Source: Pseudocercospora fijiensis CIRAD86 (Eukaryota > Ascomycota > Dothideomycetes > Mycosphaerellales > Mycosphaerellaceae). Taken from it: 64,000 nucleotides of DNA. This document shows, piece after piece, positions 43,428 to 54,253 of this stretch. Both the position numbers and the translations under genes were made by a program. The notes below the pieces were generated by a model that was not told where the DNA came from, ran no database searches, and saw nothing but the letters and a program-made list of their open reading frames with translations. The stretch spans positions 1,808,507 to 1,872,506 of the forward strand of contig NW_006921539.1 in the NCBI RefSeq assembly GCF_000340215.1, read 5' to 3'. Within the stretch, counting starts at the first letter, position 1, and each line of letters starts with the position of its first letter.

Positions 43428-46400
43428 TCAATCGAATCTACCTCTCGACCTTTCTAAGATCTTCTCCCAGTTCTCCTTCCTCTTCTCCTTAGCATCGCGC
43501 TCCATCTTGGCACCAATGCCATAAGCCAAAGCGCTTGCACCAAGACCAGTAAAGATCGCCAATCGGAATCTGCGTCGATACTTCTTCCACTTCTTCTTCA
43601 TCTCCTTGACTTGTTCTGGAGTGGGATCGTGGTGATGGCGACGGGGAAGGGCGGAGCGTTTGCCGAGTCGATTGCCACTGAAGACTCGTTCTTCACGATA
43701 GATGCGAGGGTAGTGCCTAATGTCATCAGAGGCTTCAGTGCGAGGCGGCTTGGTTGAGTTGGGAGTGGTGTTCGATGTTGATGGAGAAGATTTGGAGGTA
43801 GCGTTAGAGACAGTGCTTGGCGACTGGGCAATACCTTCGCTGGAGATTATGTTGTCCCACCGGTCACCGACCAAGCCGGTAGGTGAGGCGAAACTACCGG
43901 TGTCTGGTTCTGTGGTCCCATCAATGGGGTTGACACTGACAGACTTCTTGGATTCTGCTCCTTTCAAAAGGCCGTGATCTTCGAGGCCAGGTGTCGCTAT
44001 TGCACTGGTAGTAGAGGGAGACTCGGTCTTGGCAACCTTCTTGAATACGAGAAGATCCTTGGTGCCATGTATCACCTGGAAACCCTCCTTCTGAAGCTCG
44101 GCGAAGTGAGACACAAACCTAGCGGGCTGGTAGAGGTGGGAAAGAGCTTCCGGGATCGATATTGGTGTCTCTTTGCCAGTAAAGTTGGTCGAAGTCGTAG
44201 CAATCGAGAACATGTCATTGCCAGAATCGTAGGCGAGTACCTTGTAAAGAGGCGGTTCTGCCCACTGAATGCCCGAATATGCCTGACTTTGTGACGGCTT
44301 ATTTTCAACATTGTCTGACGAGATCACTTTCGGGGCGTCTTTCTCGATGATTCTGGCTCCATGTACATCTTTGTCCAAGTCGAGCTCATCCGCGTTCGTC
44401 GAGCGCATCTTGAAAGGGCTTTCCGGAGTCATCAATGCCTGGGCTTCATGAGCTTCCTTCTCCTGCGCAGCGAGTTCCGCTTGCAGGTTGTCACGCTTGA
44501 AGCTGTACGTCTGCTCTTTCTCGTAGTCCGCGAGGGCCTTGCCAAGATCAACATCGGATTCAACCTCGACAACCTGTGGCTCCTTTCTTGCGACTTGTGC
44601 TCGAGGCATAGTTGGTGGCGTCTGGCGGTGGTTGACATCAATCTTACCATACTGCTTTTCGTAGATGTCACGAACCTCTCGCACGAGATCTTGATCGCTC
44701 TTCTGCTTCGGCTCGTACTTGGCAAGTTCTCTATCCAGCTCCTTATCCAAGGGCAGCGAAGCGGGCTGCTTGTACCACTTACTGTTGCCCTTGGCGAACT
44801 TTGTGACGTTGGCGCTCATATCGCCCTCGGCTTGCGTCGCTTCTGCTGGCATATTCTGCTTTCGTGCTTCTGCCAGCTCGCGCTCAAGTTGCCTAATCCG
44901 TTCGAGATGCTTCTCTTCCTTGATGTTGCTGCTCATCTTAGTGCTGTCGCGCTGGTCACGTAGCGCTTGATTTTCGTTTACGTAGATCTGCTTTTCCCAT
45001 CTAGACTTCCATGCGCTATTCTTCTGAGCGCTGTCAACTTCTTTCTCCAGCTGCCGTATTCGCTCAACGTGCTTTTCAGACGCCGTACTGCTTTGCTTGA
45101 AAGCACTATCGAGCTCTCTCCGTAGCTCTGCGATCTTTTTCTTGTAGCGATCGGTCTCGCTCTGATATTTCTCGACATTGGACTTCTCGCCGGCAGCCTT
45201 CTGAGCCTTCTCGAGCTCCTGCTCAAGATATTTGATGCGATCGACATGCATCTCAGCATTGGTACTGCTCTGTTCATAAGCAGTATCGAGTTCTTTGCGA
45301 AGAGACTGTATCTTGTGTGCGTAGCGGGTCTCGTGCGCTTGCATTCTGGATTTCTGTTCTTGGATCTCAGCCTCAAGCAAGGCGTTGGCCTTCGCGAGCT
45401 TCGAGTTCTTCTCGGCATCCCGAGCCTCAGCAGCAGCCTTTTGCTGCGCCTTCTCGGCCTCGTACTTGGCTTTCCTCACGTTCATGATGTCGATCCACCG
45501 CATGCCAGATTTCCGCATCGACATGATATCGTCCTCGGCTTGTTTCACAGGATCACCTCGTGTCCGGCGTATACGGTCTGCTTGAAGTAGCTCTGCCTGT
45601 TTCTCCCAGTCTCTGGGCACGTTCGCCTTGTAATCACTGTAGTCACCCGTGGACTCGTGAGCAGCAGAGTCGTCCAAGTCCGCAGCCTCAACAGCAGATC
45701 TCTTTGAGCTTCGACCAAGTTTCAACATGATCTGGTCATATGGTACGCCTGATCTTCGCATTTCTTCGAGTTTCTGAAGTTCCTCTGGCGTCCACCTTCT
45801 CGACTCTTTGGCCTCCAGTCGATCGAGAGCTGATCGCAGCGTGGTGCTAGATTCATGTCTGGGCACAGGCTCCACCACACTTTCCAGCTTGGCAACAGCT
45901 TCTGTCCCAAGCTTCGCAGTCTGAATACTATCCAGTTGATCCAACTGCTGATTTGTGGTATCCAGCTTCTTCTCAATAGCCGCCAACTCTGCTGTAGATC
46001 CATCTCTGAGCAGTTTCTCTTTTGCTCTGATCAAGTGGCGAATCTGCTGTTCAAGCATGACTCTATATTCTGCTTGATCCCACTGACTTGAAGCGAGATC
46101 TGCCTTGCCGTACTGTCGAGCTCTTGACTCATCGACATTGTTCTGCAAGCTGTTCTTCGTTGTCGTCTCGGCCTTGTGTTTTCCAACCGAAGCACGAACA
46201 TCTTCAGCCGTCAAAGTATCAACATCTTTGTCCGGCACTGTGGTCACGGCGGAGTGGTTTGTAGCGCGGGCCTGGAGAGATGTATTGAGCAGAGATGGAA
46301 AGTATACGGAAGTGTTTTTGCCTTCTGAGTTCTGAGTTGGGACAGGTATGGCTTTGCGCACCTCCAGCGAAGTCTTGGAAGTCTTGACAGGCACATCGAC

Positions 46401-47579
46401 TGCCTCAGAAGACTTCTCACTCAGGACTGACTTGAAGCCATGAGCCATGAGGGGAGACAGAGAGCCTTTGGGCTGTCCCTTCAATGCTGCGCGGAGTCTG
46501 GAAGCTTCACTACCTTCGGGTTTCGACCTCTCGATCCAATTTGCCTTGAAACTGTGGTCCATCAATGGCGATTCAGATGTTTTGGGATGATCTTTGAGCT
46601 CGGAGCCAAGCTTCGTCACCTCAGATTCCATCGACTTTGGTCCGTCTACGGGCACCATACGATTTGTAATTGGATCGTACTCGTAACGTCTGGTCTGGCC
46701 AGTGACCGAATCCCACTCTTCTCGTCTGGTCTTCTTCGTCCAGGAGTCCCAAGATGTGGACGAGCCATAAGAGTAACTGGTAAGTTGGCCATTAGGGCCG
46801 TCAGCTTCAGGAAGATGCGCGGTCTTCTTCGAATCGTAGCTGTAGTTCGTGAGCTGACCTTCCGGCACGTCCTCCCTGCGTGGGGAAGGAGATCGATTTC
46901 GTCTCATCGGTTCTGGATCAAGTGGCTTGTATTGTGCGGCAGGCTGCTTCTTCTCTATTGGATCTCTTTTACTACTGGATGTCGAAGAGGGGGTAGAAGG
47001 GGTGTCTTTCAGCTTCGAGAAGCCTGCGAGGCCCATATCCTCCCGCATCCAGCTCGGTACCAATGGGCTCCAGAAAGGCTCGAAACGCTTCCCGAAGACT
47101 GCCTCGTATGGGTCCTGCTCAACACGCTTCCGCATGGCCTCCATCTGCTCTTTCCACTCCTTCTCGCGTTGGCTAAGCTCAAAGCCATTTTCCTCGTGTA
47201 TTTCCTCGGGCTTCTTCTCTTCAGCGTCCTCATCGCCCTTTCGAGGATACCATTTCGGCCTCCCTACATGACTGGCGAATCTGATATGCTTTGATGTGAA
47301 GAATGGGCGTTGATTCACGTCCCAGTCCCATCGACCCTTTCGACGCAGCTTCTCTAATAGCTTCGCTCTTGTCTTCAGTGTCCGATACTTGCACAGTCGG
47401 TAGTACATAGGGTCGTTCTTGTTGGCATAGTCGCTCGGCCGCTTCCAGCCGAAGAAGCTGCGAGAGGGAGAGTGAATGTAAGCAGCACTGCTACGAACGA
47501 TGGCTGTGATGGTGGCTCGGGTAGCTATCGATGTCAAGGCATACCGTCTGACGGCAGCCAGGTTCTGTGGCTGCAACAT
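43428..47579 (-). CDS. very long coiled-coil protein, likely mitochondrial
   Basis: Single exon, 1,383 residues from ATG 47579. The first 45 residues are Arg/Ala/Ser-rich and nearly free of acid, like a mitochondrial presequence, and are followed by a conserved-looking aromatic block (S-F-F-G-W-K-R-P-S-D-Y, then R-W-D-W-D-V-N-Q-R-P-F-F). The centre (about 480-1000) is a long coiled coil in which a 50-residue module repeats: H-V-D-R-I-K-Y-L-E-Q-E-L, H-V-E-R-I-R-Q-L-E-K-E-V and H-L-E-R-I-R-Q-L-E-R-E-L. A single hydrophobic segment near residue 1350 (RLAIFTGLGASALAYGIGA) is followed by a charged tail. No catalytic domain. A tethering role at the mitochondrial inner membrane is possible but not shown. 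Confidence 0.7.
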   Translation of the reverse strand: MLQPQNLAAVRRYALTSIATRATITAIVRSSAAYIHSPSRSFFGWKRPSDYANKNDPMYYRLCKYRTLKTRAKLLEKLRRKGRWDWDVNQRPFFTSKHIRFASHVGRPKWYPRKGDEDAEEKKPEEIHEENGFELSQREKEWKEQMEAMRKRVEQDPYEAVFGKRFEPFWSPLVPSWMREDMGLAGFSKLKDTPSTPSSTSSSKRDPIEKKQPAAQYKPLDPEPMRRNRSPSPRREDVPEGQLTNYSYDSKKTAHLPEADGPNGQLTSYSYGSSTSWDSWTKKTRREEWDSVTGQTRRYEYDPITNRMVPVDGPKSMESEVTKLGSELKDHPKTSESPLMDHSFKANWIERSKPEGSEASRLRAALKGQPKGSLSPLMAHGFKSVLSEKSSEAVDVPVKTSKTSLEVRKAIPVPTQNSEGKNTSVYFPSLLNTSLQARATNHSAVTTVPDKDVDTLTAEDVRASVGKHKAETTTKNSLQNNVDESRARQYGKADLASSQWDQAEYRVMLEQQIRHLIRAKEKLLRDGSTAELAAIEKKLDTTNQQLDQLDSIQTAKLGTEAVAKLESVVEPVPRHESSTTLRSALDRLEAKESRRWTPEELQKLEEMRRSGVPYDQIMLKLGRSSKRSAVEAADLDDSAAHESTGDYSDYKANVPRDWEKQAELLQADRIRRTRGDPVKQAEDDIMSMRKSGMRWIDIMNVRKAKYEAEKAQQKAAAEARDAEKNSKLAKANALLEAEIQEQKSRMQAHETRYAHKIQSLRKELDTAYEQSSTNAEMHVDRIKYLEQELEKAQKAAGEKSNVEKYQSETDRYKKKIAELRRELDSAFKQSSTASEKHVERIRQLEKEVDSAQKNSAWKSRWEKQIYVNENQALRDQRDSTKMSSNIKEEKHLERIRQLERELAEARKQNMPAEATQAEGDMSANVTKFAKGNSKWYKQPASLPLDKELDRELAKYEPKQKSDQDLVREVRDIYEKQYGKIDVNHRQTPPTMPRAQVARKEPQVVEVESDVDLGKALADYEKEQTYSFKRDNLQAELAAQEKEAHEAQALMTPESPFKMRSTNADELDLDKDVHGARIIEKDAPKVISSDNVENKPSQSQAYSGIQWAEPPLYKVLAYDSGNDMFSIATTSTNFTGKETPISIPEALSHLYQPARFVSHFAELQKEGFQVIHGTKDLLVFKKVAKTESPSTTSAIATPGLEDHGLLKGAESKKSVSVNPIDGTTEPDTGSFASPTGLVGDRWDNIISSEGIAQSPSTVSNATSKSSPSTSNTTPNSTKPPRTEASDDIRHYPRIYREERVFSGNRLGKRSALPRRHHHDPTPEQVKEMKKKWKKYRRRFRLAIFTGLGASALAYGIGAKMERDAKEKRKENWEKILERSRGRFD

Positions 47580-48644
47580 GGTCACCGTCGATGTCAGTCG
47601 CCCGAGCGGACCAGCAATAGCAGTCGTAGGCTGCTGTCCTTATCGATACCACATCTGCCGGGTATTCGTTGCACAATAGGACGTGGAAGACGGATGGTAT
47701 AGAAGCAACAGGCAGACTCGTGCTCCCAACAAGAGATAGAGGAGCTGGGAGCTGTTGGTGCTGTGGACGTGGCCGGCATGCCATCTCGGTCTCGTGTCAG
47801 TCACGAGGCGGGGTTCAGGTGGGAACGCGTAGCGCCCAATCAATGAGCTCTGCCGTGCCGATGCCGAAGCGCCTTGCATGTGACCGAGGGACGTGCGTCG
47901 GCAGCTCAGAGCGCTTACCTAAGTATCAGGCTAAACCTCTCTACTACAGTGTCACAAAGCAGGATCTTATCCGTCTGTACTTCTTACTGCTACTGTAATT
48001 CTCGTTGCTGAATGTACATGTAAACAATCTTAACCTTCCAGCCGCGCCGACGTTTCTTGATCACATCGTCTGCCTGGCTGTGGGGCATTCAAACCATTCT
48101 TTCGACCATTCACGATGTTATAGCAGATTCGAGCGGCGATCATTGTAGAACATGTAATCAATTGATGGACTGCTTCCTACGGAGTGAGCTCCGATGCCAC
48201 ATTGTGCCGATTCTTGAGCTCGGCCCAAACTGCTGACTCGCGCCAATCTGGAACGAGTTGACGGCACGGGTCTGCCGCTCTTCTACTTGGTTTCGGTCCT
48301 AGAAGGACAGGAATCGCATACCTTCCGGAAGCTCTGCTTCAAGCTGAGCGAAAAGGACTCTCAGGCCCATGTAACGATGGACCGCGGCCGCTTAGCGGGA
48401 AGGGCAAGGGCTCTCGATGCAGTCGATGGTTGGCGCTTTAACCTGTCACACAGCGAGATGTGACCGGTTCCGAGAGCGGAATATGCAATACTGTCAGGCC
48501 GTCGCCCATGGCAGCGACAAGTCAACCAAGGGTTCCCGCGAGGACGCCTCTTGTGGAGAAGCAATCAATTGCTGCCCACCGGCGATCCAACGAAATGTGT
48601 GGTCCGCAATCGACGCTCAAAAGATGCCATGCCGCAAGTGATGT
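47580..48644. other. intergenic
   Basis: No gene supported. Confidence 0.5.
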
Positions 48645-49457
48645 TCATGAAACCTCGAAAATGTCCGTTGTATCCTCAACAGTCGGCAGAAGCTGAGCCA
48701 GCTGATTCGCATCCCGAAATGCTTCAGGCACACTCTCCCTCATGCCTCGAAGCTTCTCTTCGATTACCGAATACTTCTCCTCTTTTGCTGTATACTGCCT
48801 GATAACCTTGTTCGTGTTGTGCTCCACGTACACCCGCGTGTCTCTTATCCTGATGATGACCCCATCAAGCCGCAAGAAGAATCTGCACAGTAGAAGCAAC
48901 CTCTCTGGCATCATCCTGACTTTGATATTGAGCAAGCCAATTCCATTATCCGCAAGCTCGTCTTCGTACAAATCCACAGCATCGAAGAACTGGATCGGAT
49001 CCTGCCGGCTGAGCAGATCTGTCCGGATGGGATCTTTTGCTTGTGAACTAGCTTGCCATTCTCCACTTACAGTCGCAGCATTTGTCGTGCCCTTGTAGTC
49101 TGTGCTATAGCTCCAGTCGAAAGGCTTCACTACCTGCTTGACCTCTTCTTGATGCGATCGCTCTTTCTTCCACTCTTCAGCAACTGCGACTTGAAGCATC
49201 CCTTCCTCGGTCTTAGACACCCGATCCAGCGCGTCGCGTGCATTGAACGATAGCGTCCAGCCAGATTTGACGTGCGATATCGAGACAAAGTTGTCGCCAA
49301 AGATCATCTCGGGAATGGGAATGCCTATGTCGTTGGACAGAGCTTCGATCGGCTCGGCTTTCAGGATGGGTTGCTTGCGAGTGCTGATGCGCCAGACTCC
49401 ATTTCTGCTCGTCGCAGTCTGCGCGCCCGGAAGTGCCCCATTTTCCGCCATCTTCAT
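48645..49457 (-). CDS. TIP41: TIP41-like TOR pathway regulator
   Basis: Single exon, 270 residues (a second ATG two codons later is equally good). Tip41 binds Tap42 and type 2A phosphatases and helps control them downstream of TOR kinase. Family hallmarks are present: P-E-M-I-F-G-D-N near residue 49, P-F-D-W-S-Y-S-T-D-Y-K-G at about 112-123, the acidic L-Y-E-D-E-L-A-D-N-G region, and R-M-M-P-E-R-L-L-L-L-C-R-F-F-L-R-L-D-G-V. Divergent from the Aurora kinase gene with 278 bp between starts. Confidence 0.95.
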   Translation of the reverse strand: MKMAENGALPGAQTATSRNGVWRISTRKQPILKAEPIEALSNDIGIPIPEMIFGDNFVSISHVKSGWTLSFNARDALDRVSKTEEGMLQVAVAEEWKKERSHQEEVKQVVKPFDWSYSTDYKGTTNAATVSGEWQASSQAKDPIRTDLLSRQDPIQFFDAVDLYEDELADNGIGLLNIKVRMMPERLLLLCRFFLRLDGVIIRIRDTRVYVEHNTNKVIRQYTAKEEKYSVIEEKLRGMRESVPEAFRDANQLAQLLPTVEDTTDIFEVS

Positions 49458-49735
49458 TCGTGTTCCGCCGATGCTGCTTGGCTGCTCAGATCAGAATACT
49501 GAATCTCGGATCTCGAATCTTGGCTTGGCTGGTCGGAAGTGGGGAGCTCCAAACGCCGACAAGGCTGAGTCGCATAGCAACGGTTGCCAAGCGACTATTT
49601 ACTTCAGCTCGGCCAACTCGCTGACGAACTTGAACACCAATCACACAAGCAGCTACCACTCTGGCAGTACTCACTTTGCCAGTATAGTATACTGTCATTG
49701 AAACACGACCTTCTCATTCATTGACAGCATACAGA

Positions 49736-50951
49736 ATGGGGGACATGCAGAATCTCGAGAAGCGCTTCGAGGCGATATCAGTGCAGGAAGAGAACCAGGA
49801 TCCAAATGCCGCATACCAGCACAAGACCAAAGTATGACTGCGCATGTTCATCTTGAGAAGAAATCGCTGACAGGAACCTTTAGACGACTACCACAATATC
49901 GCTGTCAAATCTCGGCGCATCCGCACAGAATCGCATGAAGCTTCCACTGCAGAAAATACCCACCAACGCAGCCGGCCAGAAGATAGCAACAAAGATCACA
50001 CTTCCCTCACAAGCAGCACAGCGACCGTCTTCCGAAGCGAGACCGTCGGATTCAGCAGCAGGAAACCAGGAAGTCGAGGAGAAGCAGAAGCCCAAGCAGT
50101 GGCATTTGGGTATGTTTGAGATTGGCAAGCCGCTCGGAAAGGGCAAATTTGGCCGCGTCTATCTCGCTCGAGAACGAAGCACAGGCTTCGTATGCGCGCT
50201 GAAGGTGCTACACAAGAGCGAGCTTCAAGCAGGCAAGGTCGAGAAGCAAGTTCGTCGCGAGATTGAGATCCAGTCAAACCTTGCTCACCCGAACATCCTT
50301 CGTCTTTACGGCCACTTCCACGACACAAAACGAATCTTCCTCATTCTCGAGTTCGCCGGCAAAGGAGAGTTGTACAAACATTTGCGGAAAGCACAGCGGT
50401 TCCCAGAATGGCAGGCAGCGCAATACATTGCGCAAATGGCGAGCGCGCTGAAATACCTGCACAAGAAGCATGTCATGCATCGGGACATCAAGCCAGAAAA
50501 CATTCTCGTGGGCTTGCATGGTGAGATCAAGATCTCAGATTTTGGCTGGAGTGTACACGCGCCCAACAACCGGAGAAATACCATGTGTGGTACCCTCGAT
50601 TACCTTCCGCCGGAGATGATCAAGCCAGGCCGCGAGGAGAATTGGTACTCAGAAAAGGTTGATCTATGGAGCTTAGGCGTGCTCACGTACGAGTTCCTGG
50701 TTGGAGAGGCACCATTTGAGGACACGCCGGTTATGACCCAGCGCAGAATCGCGCGGTGCGAGATGACGATCCCTCCTTTCGTGAGTGCTGAAGCCAGAGA
50801 TTTAATTAAGAAGCTGCTCGTGCTTGATCCGGAGAAGAGATTATGTCTCGAGGATGTTGAGCAGCACCCGTGGATCATCAAGCACTGCGTGAAGGGCGAG
50901 CGGCATTACCAGCGAACGAGTGCCCAGAACAAGGAGAAGTCCAACCAGTGA
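49736..50951 (+). CDS. IPL1: Aurora kinase (Ipl1/Ark1)
   Basis: Exons 49736-49831 and 49884-50951 (intron 52 nt), 387 residues. The N-terminal 110 residues are disordered. The kinase domain has G-K-G-K-F-G, the ATP lysine K139 in C-A-L-K, catalytic D233 in H-R-D-I-K-P-E-N, and D251 of D-F-G-W-S-V-H. The activation loop is R-R-N-T-M-C-G-T with T265 as the expected autophosphorylation site, followed by L-D-Y-L-P-P-E-M, all Aurora signatures. It acts in the chromosomal passenger complex to correct kinetochore attachment and support cytokinesis. Filamentous ascomycetes normally have a single Aurora. Confidence 0.96.
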
Positions 50952-51374
50952 TAGGTGCGGTGTAATGAGTGACGATAGATGACAAGATAACAACTTCTCG
51001 TACTGGGCTCGGTCTGGCATATTCAGGGCACGAGGTTGGCGTTCTGGGATCGTATGAGGGCAGCAAGCAGCATAAGGTATTGGAGTTGGGGTCTCGCTTG
51101 TAAGACTCGTACGTACGGCGAAAATACCGAAGTCACTGCATCATGCACACGCAGTACTGATTCCATCAATATTTCCCTCCCCTCTTTCAAAACAATTGCG
51201 ATATCGTGATGGTGGAGTACAGGTTGTTGTAGCTGATCGAAACACGTGAAGCATGCCTTCACTTCCGCGGAGCGAGATACATCCGAGCTATCAGCGGGTA
51301 TTCTAGACATTCTTTCCACTCCTCTTTTCATCAATTATTGCCTCTACGCGATTTTGCCATATCGATCGCCCAAC
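50952..51374. other. intergenic
   Basis: No gene seen. The plus-strand frame is open upstream of the ATP23 start to 51246 but looks unconserved. Confidence 0.5.
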
Positions 51375-52082
51375 ATGGCAGAATCACAGGCTAATCCCTC
51401 TTCATCTTCAACCTCCCCATCCGACCAACAAACCTACCTAACTTGGTCCAACTTCTTCTCAATCTTCACCAACACCGCCTCCCAAGAAACTCGCAACGCC
51501 TACTTCTCCGAACGCGACACCATTAACGAAAGTCCAGACTGCGCCCGCTGCGAATCAGATGTCGCCTATCTCTTCAAAGCCTCGCCCATCATAACCTTCA
51601 TGAAACACAACATCGACCTCCTCGGCCCCTCCAACGGCGCCGCAAGTATAGGGCCACACAACATAAAATGCAGAAAATGCACAACCGCCCAAACCGGAAG
51701 CTTTAGCCCAGACCACGGGATCATGCTCTGCGCCAACCAATTCCGAGACCGTGGACACTTGGAAGACACGCTCGCGCATGAAATGGTGCATGCATATGAT
51801 CATTTACGTTTCAAGATGGATCCTTTGGATTTGAGACATGCCGCTTGCATGGAGATTCGGGCGAGTATGTTGAGTGGGGAGTGCAGGTGGACGAGAGAGG
51901 CTTTCACGAGAGGACAGTGGGGTTTGACGCAGCAGTTGCAGGAATGCGTGAGACGGAGGGCGGCGTTGAGTGTGAGAGATCGTCCGGCTTGTAAGGATGA
52001 TGTACAGGCTGCGAGGGTTGTTAATGAGGTTTGGGAGAGTTGTTTTAATGATACGAGGCCCTTTGATGAGATTTATAAGTGA
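51375..52082 (+). CDS. ATP23: mitochondrial inner membrane metalloprotease ATP23
   Basis: Single exon, 235 residues, close to the yeast length. The zinc protease motif H-E-M-V-H lies at residues 135-139 with the expected A-Y-D after it. Cysteine pairs C-A-R-C and C-R-K-C, a downstream C-x-x-E-I-R-A and a C-terminal Cys-containing [15 protein letters not shown] are all typical. Atp23 in the intermembrane space cuts the Atp6 leader and helps assemble the ATP synthase Fo sector. The start at 51375 is preferred to an upstream in-frame start at 51246. Confidence 0.95.
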   Translation: MAESQANPSSSSTSPSDQQTYLTWSNFFSIFTNTASQETRNAYFSERDTINESPDCARCESDVAYLFKASPIITFMKHNIDLLGPSNGAASIGPHNIKCRKCTTAQTGSFSPDHGIMLCANQFRDRGHLEDTLAHEMVHAYDHLRFKMDPLDLRHAACMEIRASMLSGECRWTREAFTRGQWGLTQQLQECVRRRAALSVRDRPACKDDVQAARVVNEVWESCFNDTRPFDEIYK

Positions 52083-52871
52083 GGATGTGGGAAGGAAGAG
52101 ATGGAGATTGGGAACGAGGGATGATTGTGAAGAGGATGAGGATAGCCGCGTTATGGAGACATCGTGGGCTGATCAATGACACCTGGTCAAGCCATCAAAG
52201 CCAACGTGCCTTGTGCTGAGTATGTTTGCGATACATAACCAGGCATAAGATGCACGGAAAGCAAGACAAGCTCTTCAGAGATATGCCCCAGGACCCGGCA
52301 TGCCATACTTTCTCGCTTGGCAGAACGCAATGCAGATGCATCAATGCTATGCCTGAGATGTGAGAAGAGGCCACAGCTGACTTTGACTGCTGTCATAAGT
52401 CATGAAACGGAACACTTTCACAGAGCTCGACTCTGGCTTGTGCATTGTCAGGAAGCTGTAGTCGACCGGACCTCCAGGATATCAGCTCTTCAATAGCGAT
52501 TCTACGCAGCTCGATATGTCTTCGAAGCAGGGTCGAATCTTGAACGCTCGGCTGAATCAGCTTCTATCCCTGGTATGATGAGCTCGGAATGGATATCTCC
52601 GACTATGGGCTCGCGCGGGAGGACCGCGCTAAAGGAATCGTTGCACAAGTTCGGCATCATACCAGTCGTCTGCTTCCGATAGATATCATCGAGGTGGCAG
52701 TGTAGGCAATACTGCTGTTGCAGCACAATTCCATAATGATGATCCTGGCCCCGCTCACGCACATCTGGGAGGCCTGGGACGCTCAGAACCTCAGCTTACT
52801 GTATCGATCATGAACATTTTCATAACACCCTATCCCTCCTACTACCATCTCCAACTCCACAATCGTCCCAC
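52083..52871. other. intergenic
   Basis: No gene supported. Confidence 0.5.
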
Positions 52872-54229
52872 ATGGCTTCACTTCTCAATCATCTCTCATC
52901 AATCTACCCTCCCCTAGAAGACCGCCGCCCTCTCCCGGCCCTCTACACCCCAACAGCATACCTCTTCACAATCCTTCCATGGCTCCTTCCCAAAAGCCAA
53001 GGACGAATTCTCGCGACACTACCCATCCTCTCCTGCCTATTCTTCCTTCGACCATACTACACTTCCGGCACAATCCTCGAAGACTATAATTCCACAATCT
53101 TGCTCTTCTCCTGGTTCACCGGCTACCTCGACTTCCTAGTCTTCTCCCCAGCATCCGGCGAACCCGAACCTCGATTCCAAGGCCCATCAAAAGTCCCAGG
53201 AAGCGGGGTCCAGGACAAATACCCATCCGGAACAGGAATCAAAGACTGCAACACGTTCTGGGATCGTCTGAAATTTACCATTCGTTTAAACCTTTTCGGA
53301 AGAGGAATCGGTTGGAATTGGCAAGTGAAAAATGTTCCACCCATCACTGACTCCGGCAAACCAAAATGGATATATGTTCGCGATCGAATCTTTTCGGCAA
53401 TCTTCTCATGGATCAAGAAGATGATCACAATATATCTCCTCGGCGCGACTCTCGCTATTGAAAATCACATCGGACCACATTATCTCCTCAACATCGCAAT
53501 CGGTTGGTTAGTTACAGGTTGGGCATGGCATTCGATTGGGATGATCTATAATTTGGCTGCGGCCGGTAGTGTGGCCTTGGGCATATGTGATCGGTGGGAA
53601 TGGCCGCCATTCTTTGGTCCATTGGAGGAGATGTGGAGTGTCAGGAGGACATGGAGTGCTGTTTGGCATCAGTTGACAAGGAGGGTAAGAAGATGCGCGG
53701 CAGGATGAATTTTGTGTTATGAATTGCTGATCATATTTTTGCTTCTCAGATGCTCCATCAACCTGCCATACTACTGACGCGATTTCTGGGACTGAGGAAG
53801 GGCACGTTGGGGTCGAGATATATGCAGCTTTATTTGACGTTCTGTTTCAGTTTGGTAAGAAACCTTTCCTTTCAGTTTGAAACGTCATCCAAAGTCTGTT
53901 GCTGACTGTTACAGACACTGCATTGGTCGCTCATCTTCAATGCCGTAAGACACGACGTCGGAGAATTCCAGTTCTTCCTGTCACAACCCGTGATCATCAC
54001 GATCGAAGATTTCGTGCAACATTGTTGGAGACGCTACACAGGACGTTCGAAAAGCGACCCTTTCACCACATTTGAACGAACAGTCGGCTACATCTGGACG
54101 ATTACCTGGTTCTCGATCTGCTTACCTCCATTCACAAAAGGCTTGGTCGGTGCCAGAATCGCAGGCTTCGATGTAGAAAGTGTTTTGAGAATGGGTTCGA
54201 AACATGCAGACGATTTCATGAGAGGCTAA
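52872..54229 (+). CDS. wax-synthase-like membrane O-acyltransferase
   Basis: Exons 52872-53684, 53750-53854 and 53915-54229 (introns 65 and 60 nt), 410 residues. Polytopic membrane protein with about seven hydrophobic segments. The core motif F-x-x-L-E-E-M-W-S-V-R-R-T-W-S-A-V-W-H-Q (about 250-266) with the conserved His is the signature of the fungal wax-synthase / MBOAT-2 family, whose members move an acyl or acetyl group from CoA to an alcohol. Several relatives act in secondary metabolite clusters, but the neighbours here are not biosynthetic genes, so the acceptor is unknown. Confidence 0.82.
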
Positions 54230-54253
54230 ACGCCATCTATACTCTATGGTCTA

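Noticed and set aside
46440..47294. 284-codon plus-strand frame
   Set aside because: Lies wholly opposite the long coiled-coil gene and has no family features.
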